Origin: an uncultured Dehalococcoidia bacterium
GTDB lineage: Bacteria > Chloroflexota > Dehalococcoidia > Lucifugimonadales > UBA3495
Assembly: GCA_951813535.1 (NCBI GenBank)
Contig: OX638345.1
Coordinates: 447,029-511,028 of the forward strand
Direction: 5' to 3'
DNA: 64,000 bases
The notes under the pieces were generated by a model that saw only the letters and a list, made by a program, of their open reading frames with translations, was not told the origin of the DNA and made no database searches. Positions 50,698 to 59,771 of the stretch are shown piece after piece; position 1 is the stretch's first letter, and each line of letters begins with the position of its first letter. A program made the translations under genes and the position numbers.

Positions 50698-51492
50698 CTA
50701 GGCGAGGCTGCGAGCGAAGTCCAGCCAGACCCGGGCGCAGGGCACGGGCAGGATGTGTTGGACGAAACCGGAAACGCCGGGGAATACCACGGCGCGCCCG
50801 TTGGGGAACACGTCGGCGGCGCCGCGGAAATCCCCAAGCACCTCCTCCCGAAGCGCGGCGGCGGCGATGATCAGCACCGGTGTCTGCACATCCTTCAGGA
50901 GCGGCCGCAGGTCGCCGGATGCCTGGGCCTGGAAACCCGCAACCACGTGGGGCGTGGTCGCCTTCATCTGTTCGGCGTACCAGCGGGTGTAGGCGGGGTC
51001 CACGATCTGCGGGTCAAGGCGGCGTCCAATGCTGCCCTCGACCCACGCGCCGATGCCGTCGTTTTCGATCTGAACGGCGGATTCGGCGTGGTGGGCATCG
51101 TTGAAGCTGGTGGGCGAGGTGCAGGCGGTCAGGGAGAGGAGCCGTTCCTGGTGCATGGTGGCGTAGCGCATGGAAATGCTGCCGCCCACCGTCTCGCCAA
51201 TCAGGTGAAACTTTTCCAGTCCCAGTTTGTCAGCAAACTCCGCCAGGTCCTGGGCGAAGTTGTCCACCGACCAGGGGAACCCCGGCTCGGGGACGTCGGA
51301 CTGTCCCATGCCGCGCATATCGAACCGGATGACGCGGTAGTGGCGGGCGATGATGGGTACCCATCCGAACCAGAGCTTGTGGTTCTTGGCCATGCCGTGG
51401 TGCATGACCACGGTCTCCGGCTCCGTCCACGGGTCCGTGAAGTCGTCGATGGTGTAGAACAGCTCGCAGCCGTCGTCCAAGCGCAGTTTCAT
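50698..51492 (-). CDS. alpha/beta hydrolase with Thr at the nucleophile position
   Basis: 264 residues. Oxyanion region HHGMAKNHKLWFGW, RFDMRGMGQSD, and the nucleophile elbow, which reads GETVGG rather than GXSXG, so Thr occupies the Ser site. A catalytic His fits VQHILP near the C-terminus. It may be inactive as an esterase or act differently. It ends 12 bases from the HPP gene start, suggesting cotranscription. Confidence 0.82.
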   Translation of the reverse strand: MKLRLDDGCELFYTIDDFTDPWTEPETVVMHHGMAKNHKLWFGWVPIIARHYRVIRFDMRGMGQSDVPEPGFPWSVDNFAQDLAEFADKLGLEKFHLIGETVGGSISMRYATMHQERLLSLTACTSPTSFNDAHHAESAVQIENDGIGAWVEGSIGRRLDPQIVDPAYTRWYAEQMKATTPHVVAGFQAQASGDLRPLLKDVQTPVLIIAAAALREEVLGDFRGAADVFPNGRAVVFPGVSGFVQHILPVPCARVWLDFARSLA

Positions 51493-51608
51493 GGTGTTCC
51501 TGCCGACCTCCGTGCTGTCTGGTTCAGGGGTTCCTTACCAAGCGATTAGCGCGAGGCGACGACCCCGCGCTATCGATGAGGATTGTCGCGGTGCGCGTTT
51601 GCCAGTGG

Positions 51609-52400
51609 CTACGCGATCTCCAGTTCGTTGAACACCGAGCGGGCGATGCGCATGGCGGTACGGGTGTTCATATACCCGCCGTACATGGACAGGTGTATGA
51701 AGATTTCCATCACCTCTTCCGAGGTGAGTCCGACGCCGAGGGCGCCACGAATGCGACGGCGCATCTGAGCGTCGTAAACGCCCATGCTGGTGAGGGCGGC
51801 CAGGGAGACGATGGCCCGCTCCTTGGCGTCCAGCAGGGAGCGGCTGTAGATCGCGCCCCAGTTGTATTCGTCGACGATGCGTTCCAGTTGGCCTTCCGGC
51901 GTTTCGTCCTCGTAGGTAGTCAGGCCGTTGCCCATATGGTGGCGGTGGATCTCTTGTCCCAGCGCCAGCAACTCGTCCGGGTGCCGGTTGACGTCGTACT
52001 CCAGGGCCGGTTGGTAGTCGATGCCCAGTTCTTCGTAGATGTCCTTGGTCAGCCGCAGCGCGGACTCGACGGCGGGGACGCCGATGTAGAACGTCGATTG
52101 GATGAAGATCTCCACCACCTGGTTGGGAGTGAGACCGACGTTGAGGGCGCGCACGATGTGCCGGCGCAGCAGGTTCAATTCTCCCTGGGTCATCAGAGCG
52201 GAGATGGTAGCGATACAGCGCTGCTTGAGGTCCAGTCCCGGGCGACTCCAGATTGTGCCGAAAAGGGCTTCGTCGATGATGCGCTTGAGATCGGGCGCCA
52301 GTTGATCGACGCCGGGCAGGGCATAGTGAGTGGAATCGCCGCCGGACATCTGTCCGCGCATGTCATGGCCGGCATTATAACGGTCATTGAGGGAAGTCAA
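51609..52400 (-). CDS. carboxymuconolactone-decarboxylase-family protein, duplicated domain
   Basis: 263 residues from a TTG start, strongly supported by GAGGAGGAA eight bases upstream. Two CMD repeats: IWSRPGLDLKQRCIATISAL with GLTPNQVVEIFIQSTFYIGV, and IYSRSLLDAKERAIVSLAAL with GLTSEEVMEIFIHLSMYGG. There is no CXXC as in AhpD, so a peroxidase-type role is unlikely. Relatives decarboxylate gamma-carboxymuconolactone in protocatechuate breakdown. Confidence 0.83.
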   Translation of the reverse strand: MTSLNDRYNAGHDMRGQMSGGDSTHYALPGVDQLAPDLKRIIDEALFGTIWSRPGLDLKQRCIATISALMTQGELNLLRRHIVRALNVGLTPNQVVEIFIQSTFYIGVPAVESALRLTKDIYEELGIDYQPALEYDVNRHPDELLALGQEIHRHHMGNGLTTYEDETPEGQLERIVDEYNWGAIYSRSLLDAKERAIVSLAALTSMGVYDAQMRRRIRGALGVGLTSEEVMEIFIHLSMYGGYMNTRTAMRIARSVFNELEIA

Positions 52401-52554
52401 GGCAGTATTCCTCCTCGCGAAAAGCGGCTGACTTGAAATGGAGGCAACGGTGGAACTGCGGCGCAGACGCAGACCATCAGGCGGTGAAATTATAGCATAG
52501 GGGTGGTGGCGTCTCTCCCGCTCGTCGGTCAGTAAAGTGCTGACGGTTTTGGCG

Positions 52555-53499
52555 TCAGGCGGTGTGCTGCATTACGTCGCCGGCAAACCAGTCCAACCGC
52601 TCCAGGGCCTGGTTCAGATCGCTGCCGCGGATGTCAAAAATGATGTGGGAAACGCCCACTTCCGAATAAGTATGGACGTCCTCCAGGATGGCGTCGGTGG
52701 AGCCGGAGAACCGGCGCCGCGGGCCGCTCTGCATGGTCCCCGGGTCGTAGAGCGGGGCCTTCATCGATACCTGGATTTCGGCCGGGTCACGGCCGGCCTG
52801 CTCGGCGAACCGGTTGAGGGTCACCAAGTCGCCGGCGAGTTCCTCCGGCTCCAGGGTCGCGGCGGGTATGGTGCCCACCGGGTGCCAGCCGTCGCCGATG
52901 GTGGCGGCGCGGCGGATGGCGGGCCGGCTCTGGCCGCCCACCCAGATGGGCGGATGGGGCTTCTGGACGGGCTTGGGCAGGAACTGGATGCCGGAGAACT
53001 GGACGTACTTCCCGTCGAACTCAGGGTTCGGGCTGGTCCAAAGCTCCTTGTACGCATTGAGGTACTCGTCGGTCACCGCGCCACGCTCCGCGAAAGGCGG
53101 CGTGTCCAGCGCCTCGAATTCCTCTTCCATCCAGCCCACGCCGACGCCCAGGATCAGGCGGCCCTGGGACAGCACGTCCAGCGTGGCCAGGATTTTGGCG
53201 GCCAGGATGGGCGGGCGGTAGGGGACGATCATCACGCTGGGAACCATGCGGATGTTCTCGGTCACGCCGGCCAGGTAGGTGAGCAGGGTCAGCTGCTCGA
53301 AATACTCCCCGCTTTCGCCGGTGGGGAACTCGCCGCCCACGGTATACGGATAGGGCGAATCGATCCGGCTGGGCACCAGCACGTGGTCGCCGGCCACCAT
53401 GCAATAGAACCCGAGGCGGTCGCCGGTTTGAGCGATTTGGGCCAGTGGGCCGGGCTGGGCGTTGGGCCCGTGATTGGGCAGGTAAAATCCGAATTGCAT
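52555..53499 (-). CDS. F420-dependent-type luciferase-like oxidoreductase
   Basis: 314 residues; AGGAG upstream. The start MQFGFYLPNHGP, YLAGVTENIRMVPSVMIVPYR, LDVLSQGRLILGVGVGWMEEEFEAL and KPHPPIWVGGQSRPAIRRAA are typical of the F420-dependent LLM group. It is distinct from the LLM protein at 43551. Likely acts on an organic substrate in catabolism or detoxification; F420 rather than FMN use is inferred from the motif set. Confidence 0.88.
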   Translation of the reverse strand: MQFGFYLPNHGPNAQPGPLAQIAQTGDRLGFYCMVAGDHVLVPSRIDSPYPYTVGGEFPTGESGEYFEQLTLLTYLAGVTENIRMVPSVMIVPYRPPILAAKILATLDVLSQGRLILGVGVGWMEEEFEALDTPPFAERGAVTDEYLNAYKELWTSPNPEFDGKYVQFSGIQFLPKPVQKPHPPIWVGGQSRPAIRRAATIGDGWHPVGTIPAATLEPEELAGDLVTLNRFAEQAGRDPAEIQVSMKAPLYDPGTMQSGPRRRFSGSTDAILEDVHTYSEVGVSHIIFDIRGSDLNQALERLDWFAGDVMQHTA

Positions 53500-53535
53500 A
53501 CCCTATCTCCTGAGCGGTACGGAACCAGGGGTTGA

Positions 53536-53670
53536 CTAAAAACCGTTGATCGTGCAGTTGCCGAACCAGCCCGACACCAGTCCAATTGCCACGAGGGCAA
53601 TGAACAGGCCCGTAACCGCACCGAGGGCGCAGCCGCAGCCCTTCTTGAACGAGTCGAAGAAACCGAACAT
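53536..53670 (-). CDS. very small membrane protein
   Basis: 44 residues from the ATG at 53670: MFGFFDSFKKGCGCALGAVT followed by one hydrophobic helix and WFGNCTING. Three cysteines are present. It follows the divergent gene start region of the repeat protein; a longer 75-residue reading is less likely. Function unknown. Confidence 0.5.
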   Translation of the reverse strand: MFGFFDSFKKGCGCALGAVTGLFIALVAIGLVSGWFGNCTINGF

Positions 53671-53826
53671 GGTGGAGCGTGTCCCGTGAACCGGCGGGGT
53701 GCCCACATTGCGCGGTGGTCTGGCCGGCTGCGCTGCTATAATAGCGCAGCCCGTTGAATTCACTCAACCGGGGCCGTGTGGAGCGCAACCATCGCAAAAC
53801 ATGACCGCAGCGTCGGACCCGGACCG

Positions 53827-54354
53827 ATGACGGGTCAAAGCCGAGAATCCATTTGGGCCATTCCGCCGCGCTGGAGGTTGCCCTACATCGCACTGTATTG
53901 GGTACAATGGTTCTTGGCGATGTACGGGGTTGTGGAGTTCCTCAGTTGGCTTCATCCGAGCTACAGCAGGGGCGAGGTGATGGAAGCGGCATTGGCGCAC
54001 ATTCCTGCCGTCACGGCGTTGGGAATTCCCGCTACGTTCACCCTGATGGAGGTCGTTCAACGTCTTATGGTCACTTACGATTATCTGATGAACAAGTACG
54101 TCCGACCGCTGCAGGAAAAACAGAGAGCGGAGGGCCGGGAACAAGGTCTTGCGGAGGGCCGGGCGGAGGGCCGGGTGGAGGGCCGGGTGGAGGGCCGGGT
54201 GGAGGGCCGGGTGGAGGGCCGAGCGGAAGCTGAGGCCGAGTTCCGCCAGTTGGTCGGCGAGTGGAACCAGCGCCGGCTGGCCGCCGCCGCACGCAACGAA
54301 CCCTTTGACGAACCCCTTCCTCTGCTCGAAAACGGCGATACACAAAACGGTTAG
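53827..54354 (+). CDS. membrane protein with EGR tandem-repeat coiled coil
   Basis: 175 residues from the ATG at 53827 (53776 is an alternative). Two hydrophobic segments (about residues 19-38 and 56-74), then a charged linker [16 protein letters not shown] and six EGR(A/V) repeats, a predicted coiled coil, and a short tail. The repeat is encoded by 12-bp DNA units. No family was recognised. Confidence 0.65.
   Translation: MTGQSRESIWAIPPRWRLPYIALYWVQWFLAMYGVVEFLSWLHPSYSRGEVMEAALAHIPAVTALGIPATFTLMEVVQRLMVTYDYLMNKYVRPLQEKQRAEGREQGLAEGRAEGRVEGRVEGRVEGRVEGRAEAEAEFRQLVGEWNQRRLAAAARNEPFDEPLPLLENGDTQNG
54154..54225. repeat. 12-bp tandem repeat in coding DNA, six units
   Basis: GAGGGCCGGG(C/T)G units at 54154, 54166, 54178, 54190, 54202 and a final variant GAGGGCCGAGCG at 54214; a diverged unit sits at 54130. 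Each unit adds four residues without changing frame. Confidence 0.9.
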
Positions 54355-54415
54355 GGATGGTTCGCAAACCGTACAGCTCAGCACAAGACAATTCACTCAC
54401 AAGGAGAATACGATC

Positions 54416-54835
54416 ATGCCTAACATCACCCTTGACCAGGCGGAAGCGGTATTGGCTGGCGCGAAAGCGGCGGCCCAGGAACTGGGCAAAGCGTTCAGTT
54501 TTTCGGTGGTGGACGCCCGCGGCGACCTGATTACGATGTGCAAGATGGACGGCTCCGCCTGGCGGACACCGTACGTGTCACGCGGCAAGGCGCGGGCGTC
54601 GGCCTGCTTCGGCGAGCCCAGCGGAGACCTGACCGAAAGGTCCACGACGCCCATCATGCGGGCGGTGATGGAAGTGGAACGCGGCGAGTTCGTGCCGGGT
54701 CAGGGCGCGCTGCCGATCTACATGAACGGCGAGCTGATCGGAGCGGTTGGGGGCAGCGGCGGCACGGCCCAGGAGGACGAGGACTGCTCGCGGGCCGGCA
54801 TTGCTCGCGTGTCGGGGGCCAGCGCCAGCCGTTAG
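54416..54835 (+). CDS. GlcG/HbpS-family protein (DUF336)
   Basis: 139 residues, AAGGAG upstream. LDQAEAVLAGAKAAAQELGK, SFSVVDARGDLI and the late VPGQGALPIYMNGELIGAVG followed by GSGG are the family pattern. Relatives bind haem or cobalamin-like cofactors or sit in glycolate operons. The upstream repeat protein is 61 bases away; a shared role is not evident. Confidence 0.85.
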   Translation: MPNITLDQAEAVLAGAKAAAQELGKAFSFSVVDARGDLITMCKMDGSAWRTPYVSRGKARASACFGEPSGDLTERSTTPIMRAVMEVERGEFVPGQGALPIYMNGELIGAVGGSGGTAQEDEDCSRAGIARVSGASASR

Positions 54836-54864
54836 CACAACCCTGGATGGAAGGCACAAATTAT

Positions 54865-54895
54865 GGCCCCGTTCCGATCGGAACGGGGCCTTTTT
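54865..54895. terminator. strong terminator between convergent genes
   Basis: Perfect 26-bp palindrome starting GGCCCCGTTCCGA, followed by five T. Confidence 0.88.
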
Positions 54896-54916
54896 GCGGA
54901 CAACCAGAGGGCGAAG

Positions 54917-55210
54917 TCAGTCGGTAGACGCGACCTCGAAGTGCTTCACCCAGTACTCGCCGCGGTAGAGGTGTTCGACCTCGCGGGCAATGTTGGCGCG
55001 GAACTCGCTGGTCTCGTAGGAGCGCAGATCACCCAGGGTGTCCCAGACGCTGACGCTGATGCCCTCGTCGGGATCCTCGGTGCTGCGGATCAGCTGCCGC
55101 TCTTTCAACCCCGTGGGGGCCGTGCCGGTGGCGACGCGCTCGTGGTAATGCCGCTCGAATTCCTCCCAGGAACCCGCGCGGAGCTTACCCCAGACCATTC
55201 TGATAAACAT
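54917..55210 (-). CDS. ABM-type monooxygenase-like protein
   Basis: 97 residues from the ATG at 55210 with AAGGAGG upstream; a longer frame to 55285 is unlikely. MFIRMVWGKLRAGSWEEFER followed by HYHERV, and LIRSTEDPDEGISVSVWDTL then ETSEFRAN, fit the antibiotic-biosynthesis monooxygenase ferredoxin-like fold. Such proteins degrade haem or oxidise quinone-like compounds, or only sense them. It follows the cytidylate-kinase-like gene. Confidence 0.75.
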   Translation of the reverse strand: MFIRMVWGKLRAGSWEEFERHYHERVATGTAPTGLKERQLIRSTEDPDEGISVSVWDTLGDLRSYETSEFRANIAREVEHLYRGEYWVKHFEVASTD

Positions 55211-55268
55211 ATTGGTATTGCCTCCTTGATGTTGGCCGGCCACTGGCGGCCGGTGTTGTAAACGCTGT

Positions 55269-55958
55269 TCAGTGCTCCAGATCACCGGCGGCGTGGGCGA
55301 TGATCTTGGAGGCGGTGGCGTCGCTCATGTGACCCATGTCCAGCATCATGTGGTACAGCGTCGGGTCGTGGGGCGACACCTTGAAGAACTTCTGGAAGAA
55401 CTTCACCCGGGCTTCCTCCAGGTTCTCCAGGTAGGAACGGGCCTCGGCTTCGCTGAGGTGCTCGCGTTCCATGATGGTTTCGACGCGTCGTGACATCGGA
55501 GCCAGCATGCCCACGTGAAGCACGCCAGGGGTGTCGCCCAGGATGATGTTTGCGCCGCGCCCGATGATGACCACGTGGCCGCCCTGGGCGAGGTTGCGCA
55601 CCACTTCGCGGGTGGTGTCCATGAAGACCTGGTCGTTGACGCGCTGCACCGGCGAGGACGACTCGCCGGCCAGTTCGTGGTAAGTTTCCGGCAGGGTTTC
55701 GATGCCAACCCCGAGGTCATAGTCTCCTGATACCGCAGCCCGTTCGAGGACCCGGCCCAGCAGGGCCGTGACCCGATCACCGAACCGCTCCACGCGTTGT
55801 TCCTTGGCGATCAGGTTGGAGACCGGGGAGCCTATAATGCGAGCGGCCTCAGCGAAAACCATGCGGTCCACATAGTTGAGATGCAGGTCATGGGCAACCT
55901 GTTGCCCGACGGCGATGGAACCTGCCCCAATCGGACCATTGATTGTTATCACGGGCAT
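55269..55958 (-). CDS. cytidylate-kinase-like family protein
   Basis: 229 residues, GGAGGG upstream. P-loop-like start ITINGPIGAGSIAVGQQVAH and GHVVIIGRGANIILG, as in the Cytidylate_kin2 family. The Walker A Lys is not at the expected place (GAGS rather than GKS/T), which is usual in this family. Late residues MEREHLSEAEARSYLENLEE then RVKFFQKFF form the lid-like region. Nucleotide kinase activity is not certain. Confidence 0.78.
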   Translation of the reverse strand: MPVITINGPIGAGSIAVGQQVAHDLHLNYVDRMVFAEAARIIGSPVSNLIAKEQRVERFGDRVTALLGRVLERAAVSGDYDLGVGIETLPETYHELAGESSSPVQRVNDQVFMDTTREVVRNLAQGGHVVIIGRGANIILGDTPGVLHVGMLAPMSRRVETIMEREHLSEAEARSYLENLEEARVKFFQKFFKVSPHDPTLYHMMLDMGHMSDATASKIIAHAAGDLEH

Positions 55959-56107
55959 ATCATTCCCTCCCGATCCCTCGTAGCAACAGGGCGTATTGTG
56001 ACTGCATCATACAGCACCAATTACAGGATAACATAGCGGCCCAACCGGTCCCCCAGCCGTCACCGACCGCCGGCCCGGACACTGCTGGCCGGCGTGACAG
56101 CAAAGGA

Positions 56108-56130
56108 GGGGCAGGTATGAAACCTGCCCC
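56108..56130 (-). terminator. terminator after pnp
   Basis: Perfect 9-bp stem GGGGCAGGT / ACCTGCCCC with a five-base loop and, on the minus strand, TCCTTTG downstream. Confidence 0.7.
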
Positions 56131-56160
56131 CGTGGTATCGATTAACGGTCTGCTTTCGGA

Positions 56161-58788
56161 CTAGCGGCGTGCGCCGCCGCCGCCCAGGAACCGGCGGTCG
56201 GATGGGTTGCGGTTGCCGCCGGGCGGGCGGCCGGTGCTGCGACGTCCGCCCGGTCCGCCCGGTCCGCGTTCATTGGGTTCGCTTCCCAGCATGGTGCCGC
56301 GGTCGCGATTGCGATTGGGTCCACCGCCGCCGCCGCCGGGGCCGCCGCGGTTGGGTCCACGGTCGCGGTCACCGCCGGGGCCGCCGCGACCCGGGCCGGA
56401 ACGATCGCCGCCACGTCCGCCGCCGCCGCCGCCGTAGCCACCGCGTCCGCCGCGGTCTCCACCACCGCCACCGCCGCCGTAGCCACCGCGTCCGCCGCGA
56501 TCACCACCACCGCCACCGCCGCCGTAGCCACCGCGTCCGCCGCGGTCTCCACCACCGCCACCGCCGCCGTAGCCGCCGCGTCCGCCGCGATCACCACCAC
56601 CGCCGCCGAAGCCGCCGCGCGGCCCGCGATCGCCGCGGTCGTCGAACCCTCCGCGTTCAGGGCGGGGGGTCGGTGGCTCGGTGTCGCCCATCAGGGCGCG
56701 GCGCGACAGGTTAATGCGGCCCATGTGGTCGATCTCATGGATCATCACGGTGATTTCCTGGCCGATGTCCACGTTCTCGTACGCGAGGTCGCCGAGGTCT
56801 TCGTTGCGCACCAAGCCGTCCTTGCCGCCCGGCGTGAGCTCGACGAAGACGCCGAAGTTGGTGGTCCGCGTGATCTTGCCCGTGATGATGTCACCCACCT
56901 CGGGATCGCGGGTCAGGCCGTCGACCCGACTGCGGGCCAGTTCGATCATGGTCTGATCGTTGGAGGAGATGATGACGCCGCCGTCGTCGGACACGTCGAT
57001 GCCGCAGCCGGTCTCCTCCTGGATGGCGCGAATGACGCGTCCGCCAGGTCCGATGAGGGCGCCGATCTTCTCGACGGGGATCTGCATCTTCACCAGCTTG
57101 GGGGCGTACCGGCTCATCTGGGCGCGCGGCTCGGAGATGGCCTCGGACATGCGGTCGAGGATGTGCAGGCGGCCGACGCGGGCCTGTTCCAGCGCCTCGC
57201 TCAGGAGTTCCTGGGTCAGGCCGTCGATCTTGACGTCCATCTGCAGGGCGTTGATGCCCTTCTCGGTGCCCGCGACCTTGAAGTCCATGTCACCGAGGAA
57301 GTCCTCGATGCCCTGGATGTCGCTGAGTATGGAGTAGCGGTCGCTGTCGGCGTCGGTTATCAGGCCCATGGCGATGCCGGCTACGGGAGCCCGCAGGGGA
57401 ACGCCGGCGTCCATGAGGGCCATGGACGAGCCGCAGACGCTGCCCATGGACGTGGAGCCGTTGGAGGCCAGCACTTCGCTGACGATGCGGACGACGTAAG
57501 GGAAGTCTTCTTCCGGGGGCATGGCGGCCTGAATGGCCCGCTCGGCGAGGGCGCCATGGCCGATCTCGCGCCTTCCCGGGGAGCCCACCCGCCGGGCTTC
57601 GCCGACGCTGTAGGGCGGGAAGTTGTAGTGGTGCATGAACTGCTTGGTGTTCTCGGGGCCCACGGTGTCGAGGGTCTGCTTCATGGACAGCGAGGCCAGC
57701 GTGGCTATGGAGAGCACCTGGGTCTGACCCCGGGTGAACAGGCCGCTGCCGTGGGCGCGCGGCAGTTCGCCGACGCTGCAGGTGATGGGCCGGATCTCGT
57801 CGGTCTTGCGGCCGTCGGGTCGCACGTTCTGGTTGATGATGCGGCCGCGCACTTCCTTCTTGACGAGGTTCTTGAAGGCTTCGGCGATGTCGCCGCCGGA
57901 ATAGTCGTCGGCCAACTGCGCGGCGACTTCGGACTCGACGGCATCCAGGCTGGAGTCGCGTTCGCTCTTGAACGAGTTGCGCTCCAGGACCTCGGAGATG
58001 CGGCCGTTGACCAGGGCGTCGACTTTCTTCTGGCGCTCTTCGGTCGCCGAGTAGTCGAAGTGAACCTCAGTCTTTGGCGTGCCCCGTTCGGCCACCAGCT
58101 TGTCGATCATCTCGATGGTCTGGACGTTGCTTTCGTGGGCCATCCGGATGCCTTCGAGGATGACTTCTTCGGATACCTCAACGGAGCCAGACTCGACCAT
58201 CATGATGGCGTCGCGATTGCTGGCCACGATCATGTTGAGCTCCGCGGAACTGCCGCGCTGGTAGCTGGCGTTGATCCGGTAGTCGCTGCCGTCCCAGGTC
58301 ACGCGGCACGCGGCGATGGGCCCTTCGAACGGGATTTTGCTGAGGGAAAGGGCAGCGGAGGCGGCAACCATGCCGAGCGTTTCGGGCGGATGCTCTTCGT
58401 CTACGGACAGCACGGTGATGATCACCTGGATCTCGTTGTGCAGGCCCTTGGGGAACAGCGGGCGGATGCTGCGGTCGGTCAGGCGAGCGGACAGGATGGC
58501 CTCGGTTCCGGGGCGGCCCTCACGTCGAAAGAAGCTGCCGGGGATCTTGCCGACGGCGTACAACCGCTCTTCGAACTCCACGGTAAGGGGGAGAAAGTCG
58601 ATTCCCTCGCGGGCCTGGTCGGACATCACGGCGGTGGCCAGCAGGATGGTCTCGCCACAGGTGATGGTCACGGCGCCATGAGCCTGCTGGGCCAGGCGGC
58701 CGGTTTCGAGGGTTATGGGATGCCCGCCGATCTCGCCAACAATGGAGAAGGGGTTCATCAATTCCTGGGCGGCGTCTATAGTTGTCAT
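56161..58788 (-). CDS. pnp: polyribonucleotide nucleotidyltransferase (PNPase) with RGG-repeat tail
   Basis: 875 residues from the ATG at 58788 (58818 is an alternative). Two RNase PH domains (GGHPITLETGRLAQQAHGAV, then IRPITCSVGELPRAHGSGLF and RREIGHGALAERAI, GSSMALMDAGVPL), a KH domain (IGALIGPGGRVIRAIQEETG) and an S1 domain (GKITRTTNFGVFVELTPGGK) appear in the normal order. PNPase degrades RNA phosphorolytically from the 3' end. Unusually, about 160 Gly/Arg-rich residues follow S1, including four units of GGRGGYGGGGGGGDR. It lies downstream of rpsO, the classic arrangement. Confidence 0.93.
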   Translation of the reverse strand: MTTIDAAQELMNPFSIVGEIGGHPITLETGRLAQQAHGAVTITCGETILLATAVMSDQAREGIDFLPLTVEFEERLYAVGKIPGSFFRREGRPGTEAILSARLTDRSIRPLFPKGLHNEIQVIITVLSVDEEHPPETLGMVAASAALSLSKIPFEGPIAACRVTWDGSDYRINASYQRGSSAELNMIVASNRDAIMMVESGSVEVSEEVILEGIRMAHESNVQTIEMIDKLVAERGTPKTEVHFDYSATEERQKKVDALVNGRISEVLERNSFKSERDSSLDAVESEVAAQLADDYSGGDIAEAFKNLVKKEVRGRIINQNVRPDGRKTDEIRPITCSVGELPRAHGSGLFTRGQTQVLSIATLASLSMKQTLDTVGPENTKQFMHHYNFPPYSVGEARRVGSPGRREIGHGALAERAIQAAMPPEEDFPYVVRIVSEVLASNGSTSMGSVCGSSMALMDAGVPLRAPVAGIAMGLITDADSDRYSILSDIQGIEDFLGDMDFKVAGTEKGINALQMDVKIDGLTQELLSEALEQARVGRLHILDRMSEAISEPRAQMSRYAPKLVKMQIPVEKIGALIGPGGRVIRAIQEETGCGIDVSDDGGVIISSNDQTMIELARSRVDGLTRDPEVGDIITGKITRTTNFGVFVELTPGGKDGLVRNEDLGDLAYENVDIGQEITVMIHEIDHMGRINLSRRALMGDTEPPTPRPERGGFDDRGDRGPRGGFGGGGGDRGGRGGYGGGGGGGDRGGRGGYGGGGGGGDRGGRGGYGGGGGGGDRGGRGGYGGGGGGRGGDRSGPGRGGPGGDRDRGPNRGGPGGGGGGPNRNRDRGTMLGSEPNERGPGGPGGRRSTGRPPGGNRNPSDRRFLGGGGARR

Positions 58789-58818
58789 AACAGCAGTTCT
58801 CTCTACCTCTTCGTCCAT

Positions 58819-59197
58819 CGTTGTTGCTACCAACCTGCTACGTGTAGATAGGGGCCGGTTTTCATGCTGGGTTTTGATTGCAATTTGTGCCGCCGTATTT
58901 CCATTTTTCCCGCAACCGCACGGGCCTTCCCGCAACCGCACGAGAGCCGCGCTGTCCAGTGAACAGGTGTATGCACAACGTGTGAAGTGTACTAAAAATT
59001 GTTACGTCGCGCGCTGGATAACGGCTTTACTGGCGGGGGATAATTCGGGTTGAGGGATTAACACCCGGACGAGCCGATCCGGGCGCAGGCGGTGGCGACC
59101 GGAGGGGCCGTCTATGGGGGGCGGCGCCGGCGGATTCTTGTTCCGGCCGGCTGGGGTCAGGGGGTGGGTTCGCCGGATTCCGGGACTTTGGTCCGGA
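58819..59197. other. rpsO-pnp intergenic region with a direct repeat
   Basis: About 380-410 bases between rpsO and pnp on the minus strand. A 16-bp direct repeat (TTCCCGCAACCGCACG at 58907-58922 and 58927-58942 on the plus strand) lies in the pnp leader. No clear RNase III-type stem was found by eye. Confidence 0.6.
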
Positions 59198-59464
59198 CTA
59201 CCGGCGTAAGCCGAGCCGCCCGATGAGGCTCTGATAACGGCCTACATCTTCGCGGCTGAGGTAATTAAGGAGACGGCGCCGCTTGGAAACCATTGTTACC
59301 AAGCCCCGCCGGGAATGCACATCCTTCCGGTGGGTGCGGAGGTGGTCGGTCACCTGCCGGATACGCTCGGTGAGCATGGCGACCTGGAGTTCGGTTGAGC
59401 CAGTGTCCGACTCGTGTGCTCGATATTCCTGGATAATTCCTTGCTTGGTGTCTGCGTCCAACAT
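59198..59464 (-). CDS. rpsO: 30S ribosomal protein S15
   Basis: 88 residues, the usual length. [40 protein letters not shown] and [16 protein letters not shown] are the S15 signature. It binds 16S rRNA in the platform. It is encoded directly before pnp, as in most bacteria. Confidence 0.97.
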   Translation of the reverse strand: MLDADTKQGIIQEYRAHESDTGSTELQVAMLTERIRQVTDHLRTHRKDVHSRRGLVTMVSKRRRLLNYLSREDVGRYQSLIGRLGLRR

Positions 59465-59771
59465 TACGGGTTTCGTACCTTTTCGTTTTGGGTCTCTCAG
59501 TCTTTCGCGAAATAGGCTAACACGTCACGCCGCAATAAGCAACGGAGGCGCATTGCCGATGTTCGGCCATTTCTGTTTCGTGTGGTTCCGGATAACAAGA
59601 GTGACGGCCGTAGCCATCGCGATATTTTTATAAACGGGTTGTAGGCAGTTGACGCAGATTTAGGTGTTTCTATCGCTAATTGAGAGTGCGAGGGCGGCGC
59701 AGGAAACGCAAACGGAAAGGGGCGCAGTCTGCACTGCGCCCCTTCGATGATCGGGTACTGTGGGCTGCCGG
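59465..59771. other. gap upstream of rpsO
   Basis: 307 bases holding the rpsO leader and, near its other end, the terminator of the neighbouring hydrolase gene (listed separately). No gene is visible. Confidence 0.6.
59717..59744 (-). terminator. terminator after the alpha/beta hydrolase gene
   Basis: Perfect 12-bp stem AAGGGGCGCAGT / ACTGCGCCCCTT with a four-base loop. Confidence 0.7.

Noticed and set aside
56725-58851. 708-codon open frame opposite pnp
   Set aside because: Shadow of PNPase; no family resemblance and no ribosome-binding site.
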